Shown piece by piece: positions 8,247 through 16,248 of a stretch of 64,000 bases of DNA (the stretch's first letter is position 1; each line of letters starts with the position of its first letter). Under the pieces are notes generated by a model. It made no database searches and was not told the origin of the DNA. It saw nothing but the letters and a program-made list of their open reading frames with translations. The stretch is taken from NCBI RefSeq assembly GCF_003260265.1, contig NZ_QITQ01000010.1:62001-126000 (forward strand). The letters are read 5' to 3'. The DNA comes from Roseovarius amoyensis. Its GTDB lineage: Bacteria > Pseudomonadota > Alphaproteobacteria > Rhodobacterales > Rhodobacteraceae. The translations under genes and the position numbers were made by a program.

Positions 8247-10440
8247 AAGCAAAAGCATAATCAAGGTCGCCCCGTCCTCGGCAGTTGCCAACAGCAAATG
8301 GTCCCCCATCCAGGGCAGCGCTTTCAGCGATATGCTGGGTGCAAACACATCTCTTTCTCAGGAAGAGAAAGACAGGCTATCCGAAGAAACAACCTCGATC
8401 CTTGCCCAATGTGTTGATCCGGCAAAAACGGGAGACGTCAACACGGGCCTCGTCATCGGCTACGTGCAAAGCGGCAAGACTCTCTCGTTCACGGGGCTAG
8501 CGGCGCTAGCCAGAGACAATCAATTCAGGCTGGTTATCTTGCTGGCAGGGACAACGAACAACTTGGTCGAGCAGTCCCATGCCCGCTTGAAGGACGATCT
8601 GGACATTGATGCTACGCGGGAATGGAAGCTGTTCACCACACAGCAGAAGGGCTTCCAGCAGAGCGAGCTCGACCGCGTCAATATGGAACTCGCCAGGTGG
8701 CGGCGCGGCAACCCGCGCGCGCGAACGATCCTCATCGTCTCCATGAAGCAGCACCAGCACCTCGACAGCCTTTCAAAGCTGCTCTCCGCCTCTGATCTCA
8801 GTGACGTGCCGACGCTCATCATTGACGATGAAGGGGATCAGGCAGGCATCAACACGCGCGCCAAGCAGAACGAGGAGAGCACCACCTATTCCCGAATCCT
8901 AGAGCTTCGGAAGCTCTTCCCGCATCACAGCTACTTGGCATACACAGCAACGCCGCAGGCTCCGCTTCTGATCAGCCGGATCGACACGCTATCCCCTGAC
9001 TTCGGGTGCGTCCTTACGCCGGGCAGCAAGTATGTGGGTGGTCAGGAATTTTTCGTAGAAGGGGCAAGCAAGCTTATCGAGCCGATCCCCGCCGGTGACG
9101 TGCCCGACAAGAACGAACCGCCTACAGAGCCGCCCAGAAGCTTGCTTGCAGCCTTGCGACACTACTTTGTCGGCGTCGCCATCGGCTTGCTTGAAGAAGA
9201 GGATCAGAAGGGACGCAATCGCTCCATGATGATTCACCCGGCCGTGCCGAAAGACGAGCATCTGATGTTCGCGCGCTGGATAAAGCAGACCAAGGAGAAC
9301 TGGTCGATCATCCTTCAGAACGAGGAACACGAAGACTATGGTGATCTGATCGCGGCGTTCGAGCTTTCCACGAAGGAGTTGCTGGATACCTATAACACCC
9401 CCTTTGCATTCGCTGATGTGCTTTCTGTGCTGTTCGATGCCATCGAAGAAACCGCCGTCGTCGAGTTGAACACCCGCGAGAAGTACCGCATTCCGAGTGT
9501 GGATTGGAAAGGCGAGTATAGCTGGATTCTGGTCGGCGGCATCGGTCTCGACAGGGGCTTCACCGTTGAAGGTCTGACTGTCAGCTACATGCCGCGCTCC
9601 ACGGGCGTAGGAAACGCAGACAACATCCAGCAAAGGGCACGTTTCTTTGGCTACAAGAAAGGTTATCTAGGGCTTTGCCGGATATACCTGACAGCTGAAA
9701 ACATCGACGCCTTCACCGACTATGTGAAGCATGAGGAGTCTATTCGCGGCTCGATCAGGCACCACCTACAACAGGGGAAGACCCTGAAAGATTGGCGGCG
9801 AACCTATTTCCTAGATCAGAGCCTCAAACCGACGCGAAGCTCGGTCATCCTACTTGAAATGTATCAGTCTAAGGGTCGCGGCGGTTGGGTCATTCCCGAC
9901 CATCCCTTCGATGACTCAGAGATTGTCGCAGAGAACCGAGAAGTGGTGGACGACATCATTTCCGACTTCGATTTCCAAGGCTACGCCGAGGCGGGCTGGA
10001 ACGAAAAGCAAAAGGTGCCAGCTTTCAGCGACACGATCAAACTCGCTGATTTACTGCCACGGATCGGACAACTGCGCTATAAGTGGCCGGATGACAACCT
10101 GCAGCATTCCGCGCTCCTACTGGGACTTGAGCGCTTGGCGAACGAAGAGCCCGACATGCCGTGCAGCTTCTATGCGCTCTCTGGGCCATGGTCGGGGGTA
10201 GAGGCTGTTCGTTCACTCGGTGATACCAGCCCGCCCAAGGTCAAGAACCTCTTCCAGGGTAAGAACGACCCCACCAATTACCCCGGCGCTAGAGCGCTCG
10301 TTTCTGCGGAAATGATCACCTTCCAACTGCACCGCTACGATATTCAGACATCCGACAAGAAACGGACGATACGGGACGTGCCGATCCTCGCCGTTCATGT
10401 CCCTGATCATCTGATGGAGCGCGTCTGGATCGAAAGGTAG
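8239..10440 (+). CDS. Z1-domain superfamily II helicase-like ATPase
   Basis: This 733-residue protein has a helicase layout: Walker A GYVQSGKT (about 74-81), Walker B LIIDDEGDQ near residue 195, motif III-like AYTATPQAP, and a second RecA-like lobe with DRGFTVEGLTVSYMPR and the motif VI-like QQRARFFGYKKG. The Z1 region is the middle to C-terminal part. It probably moves on or remodels DNA for the partner nuclease. I set the start at ATG 8239, eight bases before the end of the preceding stop. A longer reading frame exists upstream but would overlap the ATPase gene extensively. Confidence 0.87.
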   Translation: MGESKSIIKVAPSSAVANSKWSPIQGSAFSDMLGANTSLSQEEKDRLSEETTSILAQCVDPAKTGDVNTGLVIGYVQSGKTLSFTGLAALARDNQFRLVILLAGTTNNLVEQSHARLKDDLDIDATREWKLFTTQQKGFQQSELDRVNMELARWRRGNPRARTILIVSMKQHQHLDSLSKLLSASDLSDVPTLIIDDEGDQAGINTRAKQNEESTTYSRILELRKLFPHHSYLAYTATPQAPLLISRIDTLSPDFGCVLTPGSKYVGGQEFFVEGASKLIEPIPAGDVPDKNEPPTEPPRSLLAALRHYFVGVAIGLLEEEDQKGRNRSMMIHPAVPKDEHLMFARWIKQTKENWSIILQNEEHEDYGDLIAAFELSTKELLDTYNTPFAFADVLSVLFDAIEETAVVELNTREKYRIPSVDWKGEYSWILVGGIGLDRGFTVEGLTVSYMPRSTGVGNADNIQQRARFFGYKKGYLGLCRIYLTAENIDAFTDYVKHEESIRGSIRHHLQQGKTLKDWRRTYFLDQSLKPTRSSVILLEMYQSKGRGGWVIPDHPFDDSEIVAENREVVDDIISDFDFQGYAEAGWNEKQKVPAFSDTIKLADLLPRIGQLRYKWPDDNLQHSALLLGLERLANEEPDMPCSFYALSGPWSGVEAVRSLGDTSPPKVKNLFQGKNDPTNYPGARALVSAEMITFQLHRYDIQTSDKKRTIRDVPILAVHVPDHLMERVWIER

Positions 10441-10446
10441 GATCGC

Positions 10447-11427
10447 GTGCTCTTCGAAACCTACGTGAAACTGCTTGGTGACTTCCCAGAGGGGTGCGAC
10501 CAGCTCTTCGGCGAGCCCTTGAGTGCAGATGGATCGCTCTGGCTTTCGGTCGACGGTGACGCCTATCCGTCGTTGCTCTTCCGTTCACGGCGGGACGACG
10601 TCAGGAGCGACATCGAACTGCGATCAGTCTCCGCCCGGTTCTCAAGGGATTGCGTCATTGAGGCTCCCGACGGGCACGGCACATCGGGCGTGTACAGCGT
10701 CATACGGCTGAACGAAAATGACCCTGACATCGTGCGGATGTTGCTTCGGCTTCTTGAGGAGACCTTTCCCAAGGACCGTGCACCTTACGTGAACAAAGAC
10801 ATTGCCGCCCAAATATTAGAGCTTGCTAACCTATTCAAGCAGATAGCCAGTTCCGATACGGACATTCTCGGGCTGTGGGGCGAACTCTACATCTTGTCGC
10901 AGGCACCAAACATCGCTCATGCGGTTCGGTGCTGGTGCGGGCACAAAATGGCGAAGTACGATTTCGTGACGCGCGACTTCGTCCTGGAAGCCAAGACGAC
11001 CCTTCGCAGCCGCCGAAGACACCGATTTTCACTGGACCAGTTGCGGCCGAGCAGTGATTTCTCTGTCTATGTTGCTTCCCTCGCCCTCATCGAACTCAAC
11101 TCTGGCCGAACGGCTGCGGAACTCATGGACCATGTATATGCAAACATTGACGACGATGAGTTGCGTATTTCGTTCTTGAAGCAAAGCGTGCTCAAGGGCG
11201 GACAGGATATATACCGCAGCACGATCAAGCTGAACGTCTTTCCTGACGGCACGTCGCTGACGATTTTCAATACGGCGTCGCTGCCAGTACCGCAGGTCGG
11301 TGACGCCGATCCCATCGAGAACGTCCGCTTCGACCTTGATCTGACAGATCTACCCAGCCTGCCATCTGGCGAAGCAGCCACCATACTTTCATTTGGTGAC
11401 AGCTATCGAAGAGGCCGAAGATTTTGA
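10447..11427 (+). CDS. PD-(D/E)XK motif protein (DUF4420 family)
   Basis: This 326-residue protein follows the Z1 gene after six bases and starts with GTG. The nuclease signature is GLWGELYIL followed by KYDFVTRDFVLEAKTT, giving E..., D... and ExK spacing typical of this family. It is the likely DNA-cutting subunit of the operon. Length agrees with full-length relatives (about 320). In related clusters an AIPR-family gene, and sometimes a Vsr-like gene, usually follows. Here none is present: only about 25 bases separate this stop from the broken end of an abiEii gene on the other strand. Confidence 0.83.
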   Translation: MLFETYVKLLGDFPEGCDQLFGEPLSADGSLWLSVDGDAYPSLLFRSRRDDVRSDIELRSVSARFSRDCVIEAPDGHGTSGVYSVIRLNENDPDIVRMLLRLLEETFPKDRAPYVNKDIAAQILELANLFKQIASSDTDILGLWGELYILSQAPNIAHAVRCWCGHKMAKYDFVTRDFVLEAKTTLRSRRRHRFSLDQLRPSSDFSVYVASLALIELNSGRTAAELMDHVYANIDDDELRISFLKQSVLKGGQDIYRSTIKLNVFPDGTSLTIFNTASLPVPQVGDADPIENVRFDLDLTDLPSLPSGEAATILSFGDSYRRGRRF

Positions 11428-11452
11428 TCAACATCTTCAGAGAAGCGCTGGA

Positions 11453-11629
11453 TCACCCGCCCTTGAAGACGAGGTGCTCACCAAGCTCGGAACTGAAGAA
11501 GGTTTGGAGGGCCCAGACAACCCTGTCGTCCTTTTCGAGCAGGTGCGCGGGCCGCCCGGAGCGATCTGCAGTTAGGGCCCGGGCTTCCTTGCGGTCTGCA
11601 GACGACAATGACAGGAAGGGCTCAGGCAT
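11453..11629 (-). pseudogene. AbiEii nucleotidyltransferase toxin, 5' fragment only
   Basis: The frame starts at an ATG overlapping the abiEi stop and encodes 58 residues, MPEPFLSL... to GEHLVFKGG, then TGA. This is the conserved N-terminal region of AbiEii/AbiGii toxins. The break comes exactly where the catalytic GG-S element should continue (FKGGTSLSK in relatives), so the active site is missing. The sequence past the break belongs to the end of the PD-(D/E)XK operon, showing a deletion or insertion junction near 11428-11455. The fragment cannot be a working nucleotidyltransferase. Confidence 0.85.
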
Positions 11630-12215
11630 GCGCTGCCTTTCCGACACTGCGTGCAAGCCAAGTCGGGAATTGCGGTGCAGCGGTTACCAATTCGTCGAAG
11701 GCCGCTGCCGGCAGTTTCTGTTTCAGTGATTTGAGCGCGGATTCCGCCTGTTCCGGCCCGAGCCAGGCAAGGGCGCGAACAGCACTGCCTGCCGGCCTCT
11801 TCCCGAGGGCGAGTTGCCATCGGGGGGCGTGGCGCAGTTCGACGAGTTGTTTGCCCAATGAGAGCGTGCGGCTGCGACCCGAGGTCAGGTACACGGATCG
11901 AACAGGCACTTGCGTGGTCAGGCCGAGTGCATTCGCTTCGGCGGCGCCGGTTGGAACGATGACTTCGCCACGTTGCACCGCGAGGGCCTCGACGGCCTGT
12001 TCCACGGACGGCGCGCGCGTTCCAAACCGGCTTTTGATTGGTCGCAGGTAAACCCCGCGCCCGGCACGGATCAGCTGGCTGCGCTCGGCGAGGCGCGACA
12101 AGGCCTGATCCACACCGGCACGGCTGCCGAGGTGCAGCAGCCCCTTTGCGGCAAGTGGCGCTCCTTCCGGAAGTCCCTCTGCATGGGTCAATATCTGTTC
12201 GGCAAGGCGCTGCAT
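11622..12215 (-). CDS. abiEi: AbiEi-type antitoxin/repressor (DUF6088)
   Basis: This 197-residue protein begins with a winged-helix region (AAKGLLHLGSRAGVDQALSRL, then RAGRGVYLRP), as in AbiEi antitoxins. The rest is the DUF6088/AbiEi C-terminal part. AbiEi represses its own operon by binding inverted repeats and blocks the AbiEii toxin. It looks complete with a good Shine-Dalgarno AGGAG, but its toxin gene is cut after 58 codons, so it is an orphan antitoxin. It might still regulate or counteract other AbiEii toxins. The promoter and an inverted repeat lie just upstream. Confidence 0.85.
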   Translation of the reverse strand: MQRLAEQILTHAEGLPEGAPLAAKGLLHLGSRAGVDQALSRLAERSQLIRAGRGVYLRPIKSRFGTRAPSVEQAVEALAVQRGEVIVPTGAAEANALGLTTQVPVRSVYLTSGRSRTLSLGKQLVELRHAPRWQLALGKRPAGSAVRALAWLGPEQAESALKSLKQKLPAAAFDELVTAAPQFPTWLARSVGKAAHA

Positions 12216-12225
12216 GATCGTTCTC

Positions 12226-12262
12226 CTGTCAGAAATATACGCAGTTTTCTGACAGAATTCAA
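12226..12262 (-). promoter_or_regulatory. abiEi promoter with overlapping operator
   Basis: On the minus strand there is TTGAAT (12257-12262) and TATATT (12234-12239) with exactly 17 bases between, close to the sigma-70 consensus. A perfect inverted repeat, CTGTCAGAAA and TTTCTGACAG (12226-12235 and 12246-12255, 10-base spacer), overlaps the -10 box and spacer. This is what an autorepressed antitoxin promoter would look like. Confidence 0.75.
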
Positions 12263-12351
12263 TCCGTGCTGTTGAAGGTGGTGAGGAGGGTGGTCGCTTC
12301 GGGCCAAGGATCTCAGGCTCCCTTTCGTCGATTTTCCTTGTAAGAGCAGGC

Positions 12352-12615
12352 TTACCGCAGCCCCTGCAGTTGAAGGCATTCCTTGACCGCTGCAGCCCGC
12401 CTCTTGTCCAGGTACTCGGCCAGATCGTCGATATGGACGCCTTTGGCGCATTTCTGCGACGCTTCCATACGGATTAGGGGCAGGGCGATGGAACCAGCCG
12501 AGACTTTGCGGATGAACTTTTCGGTACTCAGACCGAAAAAATCCCTGGCGACATCCTCAGCGGGAATGATCGGTCGCCCGGAATACATCGCTATCAAGAG
12601 AAACGCCGTGTTCAT
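12352..12615 (-). CDS. PrtN-family (pyocin activator-like) regulator
   Basis: This 87-residue protein, MNTAFLLIAMYSGRPIIP... to AAAVKECLQLQGLR, matches the PrtN family along its length (EDVARDFFGLSTEKFIRKVSAG, PLIRMEASQKCAKGVHI, DDLAEYLDKRR). PrtN of Pseudomonas activates pyocin genes by binding P boxes. In mobile elements, relatives probably control element or prophage genes. I chose ATG 12615 because the family starts with MNTAF; upstream codons look non-coding. No bacteriocin or phage structural genes are nearby, so its target is unknown. Confidence 0.8.
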   Translation of the reverse strand: MNTAFLLIAMYSGRPIIPAEDVARDFFGLSTEKFIRKVSAGSIALPLIRMEASQKCAKGVHIDDLAEYLDKRRAAAVKECLQLQGLR

Positions 12616-12872
12616 GATCCCGGAATGAAGCACGATGGCATCGCTGGGACAAGGGCGCGCAGCGGTTAGGCGGGGAAGCGGATAGCTTGGCGCGCAAATC
12701 GGGCGGGAGCCCCGATGCCGTACAACGCTACTGGATAGGGCGCGAGACAAGTGCGCCTTTCGCGGCCCAGACAACCCGACATCCCGCTGGGGGCGCTGCC
12801 ACACCGGTGATGCCGGCGGGAGGAGGGTCATCCTGGCCCGCGGCACCGCCTTGAGGGCCGAGCCCTCTGCGC

Positions 12873-13490
12873 TCACCGACCAGAAGGCTTTGGTTTGGGC
12901 TGATGCAGGCGTCGGCTGGTGTTCTTGCGGAAGGTGTTGCGCAGATCCCTGTTGACCAGCTCGATGTCGAACCAGTCCGGATCGAAATGCCCGCCGGCCC
13001 AGCGAAGGTTGGAGCTGTGGTCCTCATGGTTCGGGTCGCGGATGGTCTTGAGGAAATCGGCATAGGACCAGGGGCCACCGACGTCCTCGGGCGGCCGGGC
13101 ACGGGCACCTTCGGTGCATTCTGCGTGGCGGGGCAGGGGATCGAGGGACAGCCACTCCTCAATCCGGATCACATGGGTCCAGTCATCGCCAAAGTCGTAG
13201 AGGTAAGTGAAGGTCAGATCCTGGCCGGAGAAATCCGCCAGCCTGACCCCGGTGTAGTCGAAGGTCTGCGGCCCGCCGAAGCCATCCTCAAGCTGATCGG
13301 GGTCGCCATAGCGCAGCCCGCCGATCCAGAACTCATGCAGATGGCTGTCGGTCCAGCTGAACGCGGCCTGCAGCACCAGATGCAGCCTGTCGAGCGTCCA
13401 GTCCGACGGCACGACAAGTCGCCGCCAGATCGGCGGGTCAATCTCCGCCAGAGAGACATGCAGGCGGATGGCATTCGCGGGCTGGTACAA
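12873..13490 (-). CDS. Plasmid pRiA4b ORF-3 family protein
   Basis: This 205-residue protein has the family's features: IRLHVSLAEIDPPIWRRLVVP at the N-terminus, LHLVLQAAFSWTDSHLHEFWIG, then YLYDFGDDWTHVIRIE and AGGHFDPDWFD near the C-terminus. The domain is a small alpha/beta unit common on plasmids and ICEs, with no firmly established role. It sits in a run of minus-strand genes facing the backbone. A lysine-rich tail (KPKPSGR) ends the protein. Confidence 0.85.
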   Translation of the reverse strand: MYQPANAIRLHVSLAEIDPPIWRRLVVPSDWTLDRLHLVLQAAFSWTDSHLHEFWIGGLRYGDPDQLEDGFGGPQTFDYTGVRLADFSGQDLTFTYLYDFGDDWTHVIRIEEWLSLDPLPRHAECTEGARARPPEDVGGPWSYADFLKTIRDPNHEDHSSNLRWAGGHFDPDWFDIELVNRDLRNTFRKNTSRRLHQPKPKPSGR

Positions 13491-13505
13491 GGCAGGTCTC
13501 CCCGA

Positions 13506-13823
13506 TCAGATCGCAAAATCCTCGAGCGATTTTCCAGCAGCCAGCGCCTCGGCGATCCATGCCGGTTTGCGCCCACGGCCGGACCAGGTGATTTCGGCGT
13601 TTTCCGGATGGCGGTACTTGGGCGCAGACGCCGCGCGTTTCCGGGTGGGAGCGGCTTCCGCAAGTTCGCCTAAACTGAAACCGAGTTCGCGGGCCAAGTC
13701 GTCAACCTGGGCGCGGGCCTCGGCCTTGCGACGGTCCTCGAAACTCGCGATGGCCTTCGCAACATTCTTTTGCAACTGCTTCAGCTCGGGAAGCGACAAG
13801 GCGTTAAGATCGATATCCGTCAT
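13506..13823 (-). CDS. H-NS/HvrA-like nucleoid-associated protein
   Basis: This 105-residue protein has an N-terminal coiled coil (LSLPELKQLQKNVAKAIASFEDRRKAEA) for oligomerisation and a C-terminal DNA-binding part with PKYRHPENAEITWSGRGRKPAWI, the H-NS-type AT-hook-like loop. It would silence A/T-rich DNA. Mobile elements often carry such genes to limit fitness cost, as known for Sfh and similar plasmid proteins. I chose ATG 13823 because the homologous region starts there. It is divergent from ardC and lies 15 bases upstream of the pRiA4b ORF-3 gene on the same strand. Confidence 0.83.
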   Translation of the reverse strand: MTDIDLNALSLPELKQLQKNVAKAIASFEDRRKAEARAQVDDLARELGFSLGELAEAAPTRKRAASAPKYRHPENAEITWSGRGRKPAWIAEALAAGKSLEDFAI

Positions 13824-14184
13824 TTGGTCCTCTTTTATTGCCCGTTGGCTTTGAGCCCGAGCCTTGTGGTAGAAACGCGTCTGGCGCTGGAAAGCATGCA
13901 CCGCGATTGCATGTCAGATAAGCGCGGATATCCTGGGGATTACAACTCGTCGGGGATTGGCGGCTCGCGGTTGGTGGCTTTTGCCCTTTTATGCCTGCCT
14001 CGGCTGAATACGAGGATTGTCTGGGAGAAAGCCTTCCCCCTGGTCGGAACTGGCGTTGCCGACACACCCCCATCAGCGGGGAGACCCCGCAATGCCCCCC
14101 GAGAGTGAAAGTGCGGGCGGGTTTTCCGTGACGGGTTGAGGGCTGGAGGAGAGGCCTCCGGCGCCCGTCGCGGAGATCATCCCG
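13824..14184. other. Divergent control region between the H-NS-like gene and ardC
   Basis: These 361 bases have no credible gene. They contain a small hairpin GCGGGG-AGA-CCCCGC at 14076-14090 and the repeated leader motif at 14128-14171. Promoters for both the leftward H-NS-like gene and the rightward ardC operon are expected here. Confidence 0.5.
14128..14171 (+). promoter_or_regulatory. Repeated structured leader, copy A (before ardC)
   Basis: GACGGG (14130-14135) pairs with CCCGTC (14164-14169). Inside, GCTGG pairs with CCGGC around a purine-rich loop. The same outer and inner pairing recurs before parB (16191), the gene at 19690 and, more weakly, the gene at 23147. The ATG of ardC is 15 bases past the stem. 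Confidence 0.55.
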
Positions 14185-15147
14185 ATGGCCAGAGAGCATC
14201 GCGCGGCCCGCAAGAGCGGCCCGCGCACCAACCTCTATGACGACATCACCGACAAGATCATCGCCGAGCTGGAGGACGGCCGGCTGCCCTGGGTCCAGCC
14301 CTGGGGGACGGCGGCGGCGCAAGCGCCGCTCGCCATGCCGTGCAACGCCAGCACAGGTCGGCAATATTCCGGGATCAATGTCCTGATCCTCTGGGGCGCG
14401 GTCATCCAGCAGGGCTATCCAACGCAGCACTGGCTGACCTTCCGCCAGGCGCTGTCGCTTGGCGGCAATGTCCGCAAGGGCGAGCGGGGAACGACCGTCG
14501 TCTATGCCGACCGTTTCACGCCTGACGACGAAAAGCGCCGCGCCCGGGAGACCGGGGAGGATGCAAACAGCATCCCGTTCCTGAAACGCTTCACCGTGTT
14601 CAACGCGGCGCAATGCGAGGGTCTGCCCGAAGACATTGCCATCGAGGCGCCGCCACCGCCGCCCGGGCTGATCGAGCCGCGGGTCGAGGAACTGATCGCC
14701 GCGACCGGCATCGACTTCCGGATCGGTGGCAACCGCGCCTTCTATGTTCCCACGCTCGATTACGTGCAGGTGCCACCTCCGCAGGCCTATTTCGAGCCGA
14801 TCAACTGGCACCGCACGGCGCTACACGAGATGGGGCACGCGACAGGACATGCCTCAAGGTTGGGGCGGGACTTCTCGGGCGGTTTCGGCACGAAGAAATA
14901 CGCCTTCGAGGAACTGATCGCCGAGATTTCGAGCGCGTTCTGTTGCGCCTCGCTCGGGATTATCCCGACGGTGCGCCACGCCGATTACATCGGCTCCTGG
15001 CTGGAGGTGATGCGCGAGGATTCCCGCGCGATCGTCCGCGCCGCCTCGCAGGCCAGCAAGGCGGCCGACTGGCTGCTGGCCCATCTGCCCGACGACAGCA
15101 CCGATGTTGAGCGGCAGACCCCGACGGAAGGGAGGGCCGCGGCATGA
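14185..15147 (+). CDS. ardC: ArdC-family antirestriction protein with zinc metallopeptidase domain
   Basis: This 320-residue protein has an N-terminal ArdC single-stranded-DNA-binding domain (about 15-150; LPWVQPWG, YSGINVLILWG, GERGTTVVYAD). The C-terminal zincin-like domain has HEMGHATGH near residue 214, giving the HExxH zinc ligands and a downstream glutamate. ArdC proteins protect incoming plasmid DNA from host restriction, notably type I enzymes. It leads a gene cluster after a structured leader. DUF2958 starts inside its last codon (ATGA overlap), so the two are co-translated. Confidence 0.9.
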   Translation: MAREHRAARKSGPRTNLYDDITDKIIAELEDGRLPWVQPWGTAAAQAPLAMPCNASTGRQYSGINVLILWGAVIQQGYPTQHWLTFRQALSLGGNVRKGERGTTVVYADRFTPDDEKRRARETGEDANSIPFLKRFTVFNAAQCEGLPEDIAIEAPPPPPGLIEPRVEELIAATGIDFRIGGNRAFYVPTLDYVQVPPPQAYFEPINWHRTALHEMGHATGHASRLGRDFSGGFGTKKYAFEELIAEISSAFCCASLGIIPTVRHADYIGSWLEVMREDSRAIVRAASQASKAADWLLAHLPDDSTDVERQTPTEGRAAA

Positions 15148-15539
15148 TCCTCCTGACCGACACACAGCGTGACCGTTTGCTGGCGAATGGCCGCGATCGC
15201 GATCAGGATCACATTCCGGTCGTGAAATTCTTCAATCCCTTCGGCGCCGGTGTCTGGCTTGCGACCGAGCTCGACGAGGACGGCGACATCATGTTTGGCC
15301 TGGCCGACATTGGCTACCCGGAGCTTGGCTCCTGGAGCCTTAACGAACTGCGTTCCATTCGGCTGCCCTTCGGCATGGGCATCGAGCGGGATCTGCTGTT
15401 CACGGGGGATTTCCCGATCTCGGTCTGGGTCAAGGCCGCCCGCGAAACCGGCAGCATTCGCGATGCCGAGCGCCTGCTCTATCGCTCGGGCCGCCTGTCA
15501 GGTGGGACACGCCCCGATACGGAGCCCCCGTGTTCCTGA
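15144..15539 (+). CDS. DUF2958 protein
   Basis: This 131-residue protein matches DUF2958: MILLTDTQRDRLLANG, PVVKFFNPFGAGVWLATEL, DIMFGLADIGYPELGSWSLNEL and LPFGMGIERDLLF. The last 30 residues (after DAERLLYRSG) are poorly conserved and run into the leader of the next gene. The function is unknown. It nearly always accompanies ardC-like genes on plasmids and ICEs, suggesting a role in establishment in the recipient cell. Translation is coupled to ardC by ATGA. Confidence 0.85.
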   Translation: MILLTDTQRDRLLANGRDRDQDHIPVVKFFNPFGAGVWLATELDEDGDIMFGLADIGYPELGSWSLNELRSIRLPFGMGIERDLLFTGDFPISVWVKAARETGSIRDAERLLYRSGRLSGGTRPDTEPPCS

Positions 15540-15557
15540 GGGGTTCTGCAGCTTCGG

Positions 15558-15587
15558 CGCCGCTCTCTTCGCAGGAAGAGGGCGGCG
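15558..15587 (+). promoter_or_regulatory. Long hairpin between the DUF2958 and radC-like genes
   Basis: Bases 15558-15570 and 15575-15587 form 13 consecutive pairs (12 Watson-Crick, one G-U) around a GCAG tetraloop. CTTCTCC follows. It could terminate the ardC transcript or attenuate expression of the radC-like gene 63 bases downstream. Confidence 0.55.
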
Positions 15588-15649
15588 CTTCTCCTCGTGA
15601 CGCGGTGAAAGTTCGGCGCCCGGCCGGCTGCCCGTCGGAGAACAGCACC

Positions 15650-16138
15650 ATGACACGAAACACGAGAACATCCGCCATCGAAGCACAGCCGCTCCGGTTC
15701 TCCGCCCAGGAGCAGGCCGTGGTCTACGAGGCCCGGCAGATCCTGCTGCGCCATCTCAACCAGAACCCGGTCCTGTCGTCCTGGCAGGGGGTGCTCGACT
15801 ATTGCGCCCTCACTATAAGGGGCAATGTGGAGCGCTTCCATGTCCTCTATCTCGACCGGAGGAACCGGCTGATCTCCGACGAGTGCCTCGCCATCGGCAC
15901 GGTCGATCATGTCCCGGTCTATCCCCGGGAGGTGCTGCGGCGCTGCCTGGCGCTCAATGCCTCGGCGCTGATCATCGTCCATAATCATCCGGCCGGCGAT
16001 CCCGAGCCCTCAGCCGCCGACCTCGCGATGACCAAGGAAATCCGAAACGCCTGTGTGTCCCTGGGGGTGATACTGCACGACCACATCATCACCGGCGCCG
16101 GCCGGGAGACCAGCTTGCGCGCCCGCGGTGATCTCTGA
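15650..16138 (+). CDS. RadC-like JAB/MPN domain protein
   Basis: This 162-residue protein is the RadC C-terminal (JAB/MPN-like) domain alone. It has FHVLYLDRRNRLISDE with a conserved glutamate, and the metal-binding signature HNHPAGDPEPSAAD near residue 110. The helix-hairpin-helix of longer RadC proteins is missing, as is usual on mobile elements. The name is historical and a DNA repair role is not established; a metal-dependent hydrolase or nuclease activity is possible. The start at ATG 15650 follows the hairpin leader. Confidence 0.85.
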   Translation: MTRNTRTSAIEAQPLRFSAQEQAVVYEARQILLRHLNQNPVLSSWQGVLDYCALTIRGNVERFHVLYLDRRNRLISDECLAIGTVDHVPVYPREVLRRCLALNASALIIVHNHPAGDPEPSAADLAMTKEIRNACVSLGVILHDHIITGAGRETSLRARGDL

Positions 16139-16190
16139 TGGGGCCGCGCGCTACGTCGGCCCATGAGAGGGAAAGGAGGGCGGGGGTTTC

Positions 16191-16236
16191 GTGACGGGCT
16201 GGTTGCCGGAGAGAGAGGCTCCCCGGCGTCCGTCAT
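16191..16236 (+). promoter_or_regulatory. Repeated structured leader, copy B (before parB)
   Basis: GACGG (16193-16197) pairs with CCGTC (16230-16234) and GCCGG with CCGGC inside. The loop GGAGAGAGAGGCT is identical to copy C at 19632. Relative to copies A and C (GCTGG), the inner stem has a compensating T-to-C change, so pairing is kept. The parB ATG is 14 bases past the stem. Confidence 0.6.
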
Positions 16237-16248
16237 GGAGACCCTGAC

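Noticed and set aside
14128..14171. Calling the repeated leader a known riboswitch
   Set aside because: The folds are simple hairpins with a purine loop; I recognise no ligand-binding core, so only a structured leader is claimed.
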